The notes under the pieces are model-generated. The model saw nothing but the letters and a program-made list of their open reading frames with translations. It searched no databases and was not told the origin of the DNA. The position numbers were made by a program, and so were the translations under genes. DNA of 64,000 nucleotides from Aquabacter sp040049275 (GTDB taxonomy: Bacteria > Pseudomonadota > Alphaproteobacteria > Rhizobiales > Xanthobacteraceae): contig NZ_JBDZDT010000003.1 in assembly GCF_040049275.1 (NCBI RefSeq), forward strand, positions 620,001-684,000. Reading direction: 5' to 3'. Shown here piece after piece: positions 14,839-22,734 of the stretch (positions are counted from its first letter, which is position 1; every line of letters starts with the position of its first letter).

Positions 14839-16092
14839 TTATTCCCCCGCCAGCCGGAGCGGCGTTGCCGCGCGGCGCTCAGCGGCGCGCAGCTTCTCTT
14901 CCACCTCGGCGATGTAATCCCGGGTCAGCGGCACCGCCTCCTGGCGCTTGGCCAGCTGGATCTGGAAGATCATCAGGCCCTGGTGCCGGAACCCCATCTC
15001 CGAACCGGCGAGGTAGAATTCCCACATCCGGCAGAAGCGCTCGTCGGTGAGGCGCAGCGCCTCTTCCCGGCGCGCCAGGAACCGCTCGCGCCAGGCCTTG
15101 AGCGTCTCCGCATAATGGAGGCGCAGGACTTCCACGTCGGTGACGACCAGCCCCACCTTCTCGATCTGCGGCAGCACCTCGGACAGCGCCGGGATGTAGC
15201 CGCCCGGGAAGATGTACTTGGCGATCCAGGGATTGGTGATGCCCGGCACGCCGGAGCGGCCGATGGAATGCAGCACCATCACCCCGTCCTCATGGAGCAG
15301 ATCGCGCACCTTGTGGAAGAAGGCGCCGTAATGGTCGACGCCCACATGCTCGAACATGCCCACCGAAATGATGCGGTCGAATGGCCCCGGCACGTCGCGA
15401 TAATCCTGGAGGCGGAACTCCACGCGATCCGCCAGCCCTTTTTCATCCGCCCGCGCCTTGGCGACGCCAAGCTGCTCGGTGGAGAGCGTCACGCCGGTCA
15501 TGCGTGCGCGGCCGATCTCCGCCAGATAAAGGCTGAGCCCGCCCCAGCCGCTGCCGATGTCCAGCGTACTGAGGTCCGGCCGGTCGAGGATGAGCTTCGC
15601 CGCCAGATGCCGCTTCTTGGCGAGCTGGGCATCGTCCAGCCGTTGGCCCGGATGCTCGAAATAGGCGCAGGAATATTGCCGATCGGCATCGAGAAACAGG
15701 GAATAGAGCCGCCCGTCCAGATCGTAATGGTGGGCAACGTTGCGCCGCGAGCGTCCGCGCGGGTTGAACTGCGCCACCCGGCGCACCGCCATGCGAGCAT
15801 AATAAAGCACACGCGAGGACAAGGTCGGCTGGATGACCGGCTGGGACATGATCACGTCGAGCAGATCGGCGATGTCGCCGCGCTCCAGGGTCATCTCCCC
15901 GTCGGCATAAAGCTCACCGACCGTGAGTTCCGGGTCCAGCAGGAGCTTGTACTCCGCCAGAGCCGTCCTGAAACGCACATGCGCGGTCGGGGTATCGGGC
16001 CCGACGCTGAACGTGCGCCCCGAAGCTGTCGTCACTGTAAGACCGCCGCGCGAAATGGCACGGCGCAACACCGTTTCAAGCAAAAAGTCCAT
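14839..16092 (-). CDS. cfa: Cyclopropane-fatty-acyl-phospholipid synthase
   Basis: SAM-dependent methylation of unsaturated acyl chains in membrane phospholipids. The 417-aa protein has an N-terminal lipid-binding part (to about residue 120) and a class I methyltransferase domain with LDIGSGWGGLSLYLAE as motif I, YSCAYFE, and the downstream GMFEHVGVDHYGAFF segment carrying catalytic-site residues. Start at 16092 (MDFLLETVLRR) with ACGGAGG upstream; the longer frame lacks similarity. Single gene, transcribed toward ccmB. Confidence 0.93.
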   Translation of the reverse strand: MDFLLETVLRRAISRGGLTVTTASGRTFSVGPDTPTAHVRFRTALAEYKLLLDPELTVGELYADGEMTLERGDIADLLDVIMSQPVIQPTLSSRVLYYARMAVRRVAQFNPRGRSRRNVAHHYDLDGRLYSLFLDADRQYSCAYFEHPGQRLDDAQLAKKRHLAAKLILDRPDLSTLDIGSGWGGLSLYLAEIGRARMTGVTLSTEQLGVAKARADEKGLADRVEFRLQDYRDVPGPFDRIISVGMFEHVGVDHYGAFFHKVRDLLHEDGVMVLHSIGRSGVPGITNPWIAKYIFPGGYIPALSEVLPQIEKVGLVVTDVEVLRLHYAETLKAWRERFLARREEALRLTDERFCRMWEFYLAGSEMGFRHQGLMIFQIQLAKRQEAVPLTRDYIAEVEEKLRAAERRAATPLRLAGE

Positions 16093-16240
16093 CGACCGCC
16101 TCCGTCTGGAGTTGATCCCCTCGGACCTCACCCCGCGACGCCGCAACGCCGCGGTCTTCCTCGCTCGGCGTGCCTAACGGCCATTGTCCATGGCCACGGC
16201 ACACCTGCCGCCCCACGTTCTGCTTTCACGCTCCTTCATC

Positions 16241-16266
16241 CGCAGCGCGGTTAAGGCCCCGCTGCG
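16241..16266 (-). other. Hairpin in the upstream region of cfa
   Basis: CGCAGCG and CGCTGCG pair across 12 nt, about 150 nt before the cfa start. Could be a leader structure or the remains of a terminator. The wider 16093-16398 gap otherwise holds only the rplI terminator and the presumed cfa promoter. Confidence 0.3.
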
Positions 16267-16333
16267 TCAGGTTCAAATCACAACACCACAAACCGATTTC
16301 GGCAATATGCTTGAAGCCCTCCAGACAAAAGAA

Positions 16334-16357
16334 AACGCCCGGCTCAAGCCGGGCGTT
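16334..16357 (-). terminator. Rho-independent terminator of the rpsF-rplI operon
   Basis: A perfect 10-bp stem AACGCCCGGC/GCCGGGCGTT with a 4-nt loop; read on the minus strand it is followed by GTTTTCTTTTGT. It lies about 40 nt after the rplI stop. Confidence 0.9.
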
Positions 16358-16398
16358 CTGATTTACCTCACGGAATGAAGCAAAAGCCGGCTGTTTGC

Positions 16399-16983
16399 TC
16401 AGGCCTGCTCCTCGCCCTCCTCGGCGAGCACTTCCACCACCTTCTCCTCGGCGGCGTCGCCGAGCTCGTCCTCATCGTCCTCGTCCTCGTCCACGGGGAT
16501 CATCACGTTCTCGCCGCGCGCGAGGCGCTCGGCCTCCTCCGCGCTGCGGGCGACGTTGGCGGTGACGGAAACCTCGACCTCGGGGTGGAGGGTGACGGGG
16601 ATCTTGTGCAGGCCGATGGTCTTGATGGGGTGGTTCAGCACGATCTGCTGGCGACCCACATGGAAGCCGACGGCCTCCAGCGCCTCGGCAAGGTCGCGGG
16701 TGGAGACGGAACCGTAGAGCTGGCCGCTCTCGCCGGCCTGGCGGACGAGCACCACGCTGGTGCCGTTGAGCTTGGCGCCGACCGCGGCCGCTTCCGTCTT
16801 CAGCTCCAGGTTACGGGCCTCGAGCTGGACCTTCATCTGGTCGAACTTGGCGCGGTTGTCCTTGGTGGCGCGCAGCGCCTTGCCCTGGGTGAGGAGGAAG
16901 TTCCGGGCATAGCCGTCGCGCACGCGCACGACTTCGCCCATCTGGCCGAGCTTGGCGACGCGCTCAAGAAGAATGACGTCCAT
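16399..16983 (-). CDS. rplI: 50S ribosomal protein L9
   Basis: Binds 23S rRNA at the base of the L1 stalk. The N-terminal rRNA-binding domain begins MDVILLERVAKLGQMGEVV and contains the GYARNFLLTQGKAL loop, followed by the long connecting helix and the C-terminal domain. At 194 aa it exceeds the ~150 aa of E. coli L9 through an acidic tail (VDEDEDDEDELGDAAEEK region). Last gene of the rpsF-rpsR-DUF2232-rplI operon. Confidence 0.97.
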   Translation of the reverse strand: MDVILLERVAKLGQMGEVVRVRDGYARNFLLTQGKALRATKDNRAKFDQMKVQLEARNLELKTEAAAVGAKLNGTSVVLVRQAGESGQLYGSVSTRDLAEALEAVGFHVGRQQIVLNHPIKTIGLHKIPVTLHPEVEVSVTANVARSAEEAERLARGENVMIPVDEDEDDEDELGDAAEEKVVEVLAEEGEEQA

Positions 16984-17023
16984 TTTAGTCTCCTATGTTC
17001 CTGTGTTCGTGATGAGTTTCAGT

Positions 17024-17986
17024 TCAGCGGTCGTTGGCGGCCGGCGGTCCGCCGGCGGTGCCCATGCGGGTGCGCAGGTCGAACATGGTGTCCACCAGTC
17101 CGAGCAGCGCGATGGCGAGGATCGGCCAGCCGAGCGCCAGGGTGGCGACCCATGCGGCCGTGAGGATGAGCGGACGCGCGCTCCGTCCCCGTGTCAGAAA
17201 ATGAAGCGAGGCGAAGCCCGCTATGGCAAAGCCGGTGACCAAAGTGGCGCCGGCCACCGAGGCGGAGAGCCCCACCATGCCCGGCGCCACCGAGGCGGCG
17301 ATGATCAAGGCGAGGGCGAGGCTGGTCACCTGCGGCAGGCGCACCGCCGCAAGATCCGGCCAGGGCCGCGCGAGCCGCCCCGACACCATGGCCGCGCGGC
17401 CGGCGAGGTAGAGGCAGATGAGCTGCGTGACCATAGAGAGCGCGCCGGCCATGGGCGGCAGCACGCTCGCTACCAGCGAGGCCATGCTCGCGGCATCCGC
17501 CGGGGCCATGCCCGTGGGGGCACCGTCCTTCTGCACCTGGATGAAGGCTTCGAAGGCAGCGCCCACCGCCGCGCGGTAGCTCTCATAATCGGCGGAGACG
17601 GAGAGGAGGCCCACCACCGTGCTGACGGTGGCAAGGCCCGCCGCCAGCAGCACCAGCCCGGCCACCGGGAACCAGACCAGCCCGCCGCGCCCCGCCGGCT
17701 CCGCGCGGGCGAGAAGCGCCGCATAAGCGAGCGCCCAGGCGGGGCCGCCAATGCCGACGAGATAGGCGAGGAGGAAAGTGGAGCCGAACACCACGGCGAG
17801 GCCCGCACCGGCGACGGCCACAGCCACGAAGCCCGCCCAATGGCTGAAGGCCAGCCCGGCCAGCATGATGGGAAGGGGTGCGAGATAGAACAGGGGCACG
17901 GCCAGCACGGTGCCCGCGGCGACGCCCGCCACGAGAAGTGCCGATGCCGCTCCGGCGGCAATGCCGATGATGAGGATCTGTCCCAT
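17024..17986 (-). CDS. DUF2232 membrane protein of the ribosomal operon
   Basis: A 320-aa polytopic membrane protein with about eight hydrophobic helices, starting MGQILIIGIAAGAASALLVA. DUF2232 genes lie between rpsR and rplI in many alphaproteobacteria, and the position here is the best evidence for the assignment. The molecular role is unknown. It starts 112 nt after rpsR and ends 40 nt before rplI, so it is probably cotranscribed with both. Confidence 0.85.
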   Translation of the reverse strand: MGQILIIGIAAGAASALLVAGVAAGTVLAVPLFYLAPLPIMLAGLAFSHWAGFVAVAVAGAGLAVVFGSTFLLAYLVGIGGPAWALAYAALLARAEPAGRGGLVWFPVAGLVLLAAGLATVSTVVGLLSVSADYESYRAAVGAAFEAFIQVQKDGAPTGMAPADAASMASLVASVLPPMAGALSMVTQLICLYLAGRAAMVSGRLARPWPDLAAVRLPQVTSLALALIIAASVAPGMVGLSASVAGATLVTGFAIAGFASLHFLTRGRSARPLILTAAWVATLALGWPILAIALLGLVDTMFDLRTRMGTAGGPPAANDR

Positions 17987-18098
17987 TGTCTCGCTGTCCC
18001 GCCAAGGCGGTTAGAGGCCGGTCGCAATGCCGGCCCCAACTGGTGCCGCACGGCTGCGCGGCACCTCTTTACTTATGCGCCCCAGGAGGACGCCGCGA

Positions 18099-18359
18099 TC
18101 AGCGGATCACGAACGGCAGCAGGCCGAGGAACCGCGCGCGCTTGATGGCGGCGGACAGCTCGCGCTGCTTCTTGGCGGAGACCGCCGTGATGCGGCTCGG
18201 CACGATCTTGCCGCGCTCGGAAATGTAGCGCTGCAGGAGCCGCACATCCTTGTAGTCGATCTTCGGCGCGTTCGGGCCGGAGAACGGGCAGGTCTTGCGA
18301 CGGCGGAAGAAGGGACGACGCTGACCGCCGCCGGCACCACCAGCTTGAGCGAACGCCAT
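18099..18359 (-). CDS. rpsR: 30S ribosomal protein S18
   Basis: An 86-aa protein with an Arg/Gly-rich start (RRPFFRRRKTCPFSG) and the S18 core IDYKDVRLLQRYISERGKI and ITAVSAKKQRELSAAIKRAR. Pairs with S6 on the 30S platform. The start overlaps the rpsF stop by one base (TGATG), so translation is probably coupled. Confidence 0.97.
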   Translation of the reverse strand: MAFAQAGGAGGGQRRPFFRRRKTCPFSGPNAPKIDYKDVRLLQRYISERGKIVPSRITAVSAKKQRELSAAIKRARFLGLLPFVIR

Positions 18360-18829
18360 CAGACTGCCTCCTCGCCCTGGGTCTCTTCACGATCGCGCGG
18401 ACGGCGCGGACGGTCGTCGCGGTCGCGACCACCACCGAAGCCCCGGTCGCCGCCGAAGCCGCGATCACCGCCGAAACCACGCTCGCCACGCTCGCGGTCG
18501 TCGCGATCACGCTTCTGGAGCATGGCCGACTGGCCTTCCTCGTGCTCCTCGACACGCAGGGTGAGGAAGCGCAGGACGTCCTCATCGATGCGCATCTGGC
18601 GCTCCATCTCCTGGACCGCCGCCGCGGGGGCGTCGATGTTGACCAGGGTGAAGTGGGCCTTGCGGTTCTTGTTGATGCGATAGGTGAGGGTTTTCACACC
18701 CCAATATTCGGTCTTGCCGACCGAACCGCCGTTCGCCTCGATCACACCCTTGAATCGGGTGGTCAGTTCCTCGACCTGCTGCGCCGTCACGTCTTGGCGC
18801 GCGAGGAACACGTGCTCATAGAGCGCCAT
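18359..18829 (-). CDS. rpsF: 30S ribosomal protein S6
   Basis: The S6 fold runs from MALYEHVFLARQDVTAQQV to about residue 100 (WGVKTLTYRINKNRKAHF is the conserved core). The remainder of the 156 aa is a charged tail with direct repeats of the unit GFGGDR followed by GFGGGRDRDD and an acidic end. S6 partners S18, encoded next. Start at 18829; the frame is open for 92 codons upstream but those cross the promoter and leader. Confidence 0.97.
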   Translation of the reverse strand: MALYEHVFLARQDVTAQQVEELTTRFKGVIEANGGSVGKTEYWGVKTLTYRINKNRKAHFTLVNIDAPAAAVQEMERQMRIDEDVLRFLTLRVEEHEEGQSAMLQKRDRDDRERGERGFGGDRGFGGDRGFGGGRDRDDRPRRPRDREETQGEEAV

Positions 18830-19012
18830 GTCGTCTCTTGCCTTTCTGTTCGTCCGTCCCCGGCGCCAAGCCCTTTCGAGCCCTCGGAAAGGCTCGTCTG
18901 CTCGCAAGGCAGGGACACGGGACGACGGGCTCATCGCCCTACCGGCTCTTTTCGCTTGCGCGACAACAGCCGACCGTCCGTTCAGCCCCCGGCCGGGGCA
19001 ACGGAAGCGGGG
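18830..19012 (-). promoter_or_regulatory. Long 5' leader of rpsF, candidate S6:S18 autoregulatory RNA
   Basis: About 180 nt separate the predicted promoter from the rpsF start. The leader contains an internal stem CGAGCC/GGCTCG and C/G-rich segments on either side. In many bacteria the S6:S18 complex binds a structure in this leader to repress the operon. I could not fold it, so this is proposed from length and position. Confidence 0.35.
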
Positions 19013-19040
19013 CGTATAGCAGGTTTTGGCACGGATGCAA
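19013..19040 (-). promoter_or_regulatory. Sigma-70-type promoter for the rpsF operon
   Basis: On the minus strand: TTGCAT, 16 nt, TATACG. Good match in both boxes for an alphaproteobacterial housekeeping promoter, correctly placed ahead of rpsF and after the RES toxin gene. Confidence 0.6.
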
Positions 19041-19111
19041 GGCGGGACGGGGCTTTTCGTGCCTCCCCATGCCGTCATGGCCGGCTCGACCGGAGGATGA
19101 TGCACCGGGGC

Positions 19112-19879
19112 CTATCGCCGCCAAGCGAGCCCTGCGATGCGCGGGTCGGCGGCGAACGCCTCTACCTCAAAACCCACACGTCGCTCGGGAAATTCGCACA
19201 CCGCCTGGACGCCCGAGGCGCTGAAACGGACCCGCCATGTCTGACGCTCCAGCACGTGCGGGTTGGCGAAGGCGGCGCCGGTGAGCACCGCCACATTCGC
19301 CCCCCGCTCCGGATCGCGCACGGATTCATAACGGATCACCGCGACGCCCGCCTCCCGCGCTGCTTCGGCCAGCGCCTGGCAGGGCGCATAATCCAGGAGA
19401 TGGGTCCAGGCAGCCCGGTCCCGGTCCAGGGGCGGCAGGGTCAGATCGAGAGCGCGCTCCCCCGCCACCGCCGCGCTGAAGGCGGTGTAGTCTGACAGAT
19501 CCTGCGGCCACGGCGTCTTCGGTGATTCGGCAAAAAACAGCAGCCGGTAGAAAGCCATCTCCGCCAGGGCGGTGTCCGGCGCCTCGGACGCGTAATAGAC
19601 GCCGAGCGTGCGCCCGGCCCGGCGGAAGCGCGAGCCATTGGGATAAAGCGCGCCATAGCGGAACGGCGTCGCGAGCAGATAATCGAGCCGTTCGCATTCC
19701 GGCGGGAGCGCGGGCTTGGTCTCCTCGATGAGATCTTCCAGCAGCGCCTGCTCGGCGAGCGTGTCCACCAGCTTCAGGGTCGAGACGCGGTGCTGCGCCT
19801 CCACCACGCGCCAGACGCGCCCGGCGAAGGGCCGCGCCTCAGAGGCGAGCGCGTCGCGCGTCCAGATAGGCAATGACAT
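19112..19879 (-). CDS. RES-domain toxin (NAD-degrading)
   Basis: A 255-aa RES-family protein, the toxin of Xre-RES toxin-antitoxin systems; characterised members phosphorolyse or hydrolyse NAD+ and stop growth. The domain's Arg, Glu and Ser can be placed in GRVWRVVEAQH, DTALAEMAFYR and VIRYESVRDP. It is longer than the smallest RES toxins because of an N-terminal helical segment before LLATPFRYGALYPNGSRF. It follows and overlaps its antitoxin gene by 41 nt, unusually deep. Confidence 0.88.
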   Translation of the reverse strand: MSLPIWTRDALASEARPFAGRVWRVVEAQHRVSTLKLVDTLAEQALLEDLIEETKPALPPECERLDYLLATPFRYGALYPNGSRFRRAGRTLGVYYASEAPDTALAEMAFYRLLFFAESPKTPWPQDLSDYTAFSAAVAGERALDLTLPPLDRDRAAWTHLLDYAPCQALAEAAREAGVAVIRYESVRDPERGANVAVLTGAAFANPHVLERQTWRVRFSASGVQAVCEFPERRVGFEVEAFAADPRIAGLAWRR

Positions 19880-20234
19880 CGACCAGCCCGGCCACGGTGC
19901 GGATCTTCTCCGCCGGCACCCCGCCCAGCGCCGTGTTCGGGTTCACCAGCCACGCGCTCGCCGAGCGGGCATCCCCACCCACAATGGCGTCCAGCGCCCG
20001 GAACAGGCGCACGAACAGGACGGCCAGTTCGAACGGCTTGGTGCCCGGCTCCAGCGCATATTGTGTCTTGCGCATGCGCGACACGGTGGCTTCCGAAACC
20101 CCGACCACTTCCGCCAAGGCGCGCCCGTTGAGGCGCAGTGCATCGGCGGCACGCAGCACCGCTTTCGTGACCACCTGCCCGGCGTCCGGATGCGCCGCGG
20201 CGGGGGAAGAGGCCGGCAGGAAAGACGGCGACAT
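19839..20234 (-). CDS. Xre/MbcA/ParS-type antitoxin (DUF2384)
   Basis: A 131-aa antitoxin: an N-terminal Xre-like helix-turn-helix (about residues 22-60, RALAEVVGVSEATVSRMRK) followed by the toxin-binding C-terminal domain (about 65-125, LFRALDAIVGGDARSASAWL with the NPNTALGG turn). It neutralises the RES toxin encoded by the overlapping downstream gene and probably represses the pair. GAGGG precedes the ATG, and the promoter region is conspicuously AT-rich. Confidence 0.88.
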   Translation of the reverse strand: MSPSFLPASSPAAAHPDAGQVVTKAVLRAADALRLNGRALAEVVGVSEATVSRMRKTQYALEPGTKPFELAVLFVRLFRALDAIVGGDARSASAWLVNPNTALGGVPAEKIRTVAGLVDVIAYLDARRARL

Positions 20235-20435
20235 AAGACCCTCGATTTCCTTTCCAGTGAAACTCTACAATTATTTTCTTTCTGGCGCAATAAAGCTTGG
20301 CATCCTTTGCGACTGCAAGCTTCCCCAACCGTATTGGAAGAGGGAAAGCGCCGCCCTCAACCTTGACACCCTGGGCAACCCGGTGTCTCTCCCCTCCCCA
20401 AATTTGAGGCCCGCAACAAAAGCTAAGGAACGCGC

Positions 20436-21392
20436 ATGAGCACGGCCTTCATCTTCCCCGGACAAGGCAGCCAGACAGTGGGCATGGGCAAGGCTCTCGC
20501 CGATGCCTTCCCCTCCGCGCGGGCGGTGTTCCAGGAAGTGGACGACGCCCTTTCGCAGTCCTTGTCCACGCTGATGTGGGACGGCCCGGCGGATGAGCTG
20601 ACCCTCACCGCCAATGCCCAGCCGGCCCTCATGGCCGTCTCCCTCGCCGCCATGCGGGTGCTGGAGGCGGAAGCCGGGCTGAATCTGGCGCAGGACGCCG
20701 CCTTCGTCGCCGGCCATTCCCTGGGCGAATATTCCGCACTGGCCGCCGCTGGTGCCCTGACCGTTTCCGATGCCGCCCGCCTCCTGCGGATCCGCGGCAA
20801 CGCCATGCAGAACGCCGTGCCCGTGGGCGCGGGCGCCATGGCCGCCCTGCTGGGCCTGAGCTACGAGGACGCTGTAGCGGTGGCGGCGGAAGCCGCCGGC
20901 GACGATGTCTGCCAGGCCGCCAACGACAATGCGGACGGCCAGGTGGTGGTCTCCGGCGCCACCAAGGCCGTGGAGCGCGCCATCGAAATCGCCAAGGCCA
21001 AGGGCGCCGCGCGGGCCATCCTCCTGCCGGTCTCCGCCCCCTTCCATTGCCGCATGATGGCGCCCGCCGCCGATGCCATGGCGGAAGCCCTGGCAAAGGC
21101 CAGCGTGAAGGCCCCGGTCGTGCCGGTCGTCTCCAACGTGAAGGCCGGCCCGGTCACCGACCCGCAGGAGATCATCCGCCTTTTGGTGGAGCAGGTCACC
21201 GGCACCGTGCGCTGGCGCGAAAGCGTGCTGTTCATGGCCTCCGCCGGAGTCACCCGAACGGTGGAAGTGGGCGCCGGCAAGGTGCTCTCCGGCCTCTCGC
21301 GCCGCATCACCAAGGAGATCGCCGCCTCCGCCGTCGGCACCCCCGACGATGTGGCCGCATTCATCGCGGCCCGTCGGGCCCCCGCCGCCTGA
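20436..21392 (+). CDS. fabD: Malonyl-CoA:ACP transacylase
   Basis: Loads malonyl groups on acyl carrier protein for fatty acid synthesis. The 318-aa protein shows IFPGQGSQ at residues 6-13, the nucleophile Ser95 in GHSLGEYSAL and the catalytic His204 in SAPFHCRMM. First gene of fabD-fabG-acpP-fabF. A TTGACA box about 75 nt upstream is a possible -35 element. Confidence 0.97.
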   Translation: MSTAFIFPGQGSQTVGMGKALADAFPSARAVFQEVDDALSQSLSTLMWDGPADELTLTANAQPALMAVSLAAMRVLEAEAGLNLAQDAAFVAGHSLGEYSALAAAGALTVSDAARLLRIRGNAMQNAVPVGAGAMAALLGLSYEDAVAVAAEAAGDDVCQAANDNADGQVVVSGATKAVERAIEIAKAKGAARAILLPVSAPFHCRMMAPAADAMAEALAKASVKAPVVPVVSNVKAGPVTDPQEIIRLLVEQVTGTVRWRESVLFMASAGVTRTVEVGAGKVLSGLSRRITKEIAASAVGTPDDVAAFIAARRAPAA

Positions 21393-21420
21393 TCCTCACC
21401 TTCCTGCTTCCGGAGTTCCC

Positions 21421-22158
21421 ATGTTCGACCTCAGCGGCAAGACCGCGCTCGTCACCGGCGCCACGGGCGGCATCGGCGGCGCCATCGCCAAGGCCCTCCA
21501 CGCGCGGGGCGCAACTGTCGCCATCTCCGGCACCCGCCGCGAGGCGCTGGACGCCATCGCCGCCGAGATGGGCGAGCGGGTGCATGTCATCCCCTGCAAT
21601 CTCGGCTCCACCGAAGAGGTGGAGAAGCTGGTGCCGGACGCGGAAGCTGCCCTCGGCCATGTGGACATCCTCGTCAACAATGCCGGCATCACCCGCGACA
21701 ACATCTTCATGCGCCTGTCGGATGAGGCGTGGGACCAGGTGATCGCGGTGAACCTCACCGCCGCCTTCCGCCTCTCCCGCGCGGCCGTGCGCTCCATGAT
21801 GCGCCGCCGCACGGGGCGCATCATCTCCATCACCTCCATCGTCGGCGTCACCGGCAATGCGGGCCAGGGCAATTACGCCGCCGCCAAGGCCGGCATGATC
21901 GGCATGACCAAGTCGCTGGCCCAGGAAGTGGCGAGCCGCGGCGTGACGGTGAACTGCGTCGCCCCGGGCTTCATCGCCACGCCCATGACCGACGCGCTCA
22001 ATGAGAAGCAGCGCGAGACCATCCTGAAGGCCGTGCCGGCTGGAAAGCTCGGAACGCCGGAAGACATCGCAAATGCCTGCGTCTACCTCGCCTCCGACGA
22101 GGCCGGATACGTCACCGGGCAGACGATCCACGTGAACGGCGGAATGGCGATGATCTGA
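21421..22158 (+). CDS. fabG: 3-oxoacyl-ACP reductase
   Basis: NADPH-dependent reduction of 3-ketoacyl-ACP. A 245-aa short-chain dehydrogenase with TGATGGIGG for the cofactor, NNAG, and the catalytic Ser139, Tyr152 and Lys156 (YAAAK). The start at 21421 (MFDLSGKTALVTG), 28 nt after fabD, is preceded by a GGAG. Confidence 0.97.
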   Translation: MFDLSGKTALVTGATGGIGGAIAKALHARGATVAISGTRREALDAIAAEMGERVHVIPCNLGSTEEVEKLVPDAEAALGHVDILVNNAGITRDNIFMRLSDEAWDQVIAVNLTAAFRLSRAAVRSMMRRRTGRIISITSIVGVTGNAGQGNYAAAKAGMIGMTKSLAQEVASRGVTVNCVAPGFIATPMTDALNEKQRETILKAVPAGKLGTPEDIANACVYLASDEAGYVTGQTIHVNGGMAMI

Positions 22159-22165
22159 GGGCGGA

Positions 22166-22188
22166 CCGCGCGTTCACGCAACGCGCGG
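22166..22188 (+). terminator. Hairpin after fabG, possible attenuator
   Basis: A perfect 9-bp stem CCGCGCGTT/AACGCGCGG with a 5-nt loop directly downstream of fabG, without a T-run. TTGACA follows at 22196, so acpP may have its own promoter between this hairpin and its start. Confidence 0.4.
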
Positions 22189-22418
22189 CTGGACCTTGAC
22201 ACCGGGATGGGCTTTGCTGGCAAAGGCTGGGGAAGTGTGGTAACGACCCGCTCCATCCGATCGAGCTAAAGATAACGCGCGTTCGGGTGTGGAATTTCTG
22301 TGCTTCGATCTGCCCGATCGGGCGCGAGCATGGGGGCTGGGCACGGCGGGTGAAAGGCTTTATGCCGTCTCACAGCCGCCGGACGGCAGGACATAATTCA
22401 GACAATGAGGGTGCATCG

Positions 22419-22655
22419 ATGAGTGACATCGCCGAGCGGGTGAAGAAGATCGTCGCGGAGCATCTGGGTGTTGAGCCCGAAAAGGTCACGGAGAATGCCA
22501 GCTTCATCGACGATCTCGGCGCCGACAGCCTCGACACCGTCGAGCTCGTGATGGCCTTCGAAGAGGCGTTCAACACCGAGATCCCGGACGACGCTGCCGA
22601 GACCATCCTGACGGTTGGCGACGCCATCAAGTTCCTGGAAAAGAACGCGGGTTGA
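22419..22655 (+). CDS. acpP: Acyl carrier protein
   Basis: A 78-aa acidic protein; the phosphopantetheine attachment serine is in GADSLDTVELVMAFEE. Start at 22419 (MSDIAERVKKIV); the open frame reaches 44 codons upstream but that is leader. A 260-nt gap separates it from fabG, consistent with separate, strong expression of acpP. Confidence 0.98.
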   Translation: MSDIAERVKKIVAEHLGVEPEKVTENASFIDDLGADSLDTVELVMAFEEAFNTEIPDDAAETILTVGDAIKFLEKNAG

Positions 22656-22734
22656 TCAAACCCTTTCCGAATTCGACGGTCGCGGTGCCAAAGGCGCTCG
22701 CGGCCGTCGCCGTAATTGTTCCGGAGTTCCCCTC

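Noticed and set aside
16262..16290. tRNA-like T-arm sequence (GGTTCAAATC) upstream of cfa
   Set aside because: No acceptor stem, D-arm or anticodon arm could be placed around it.
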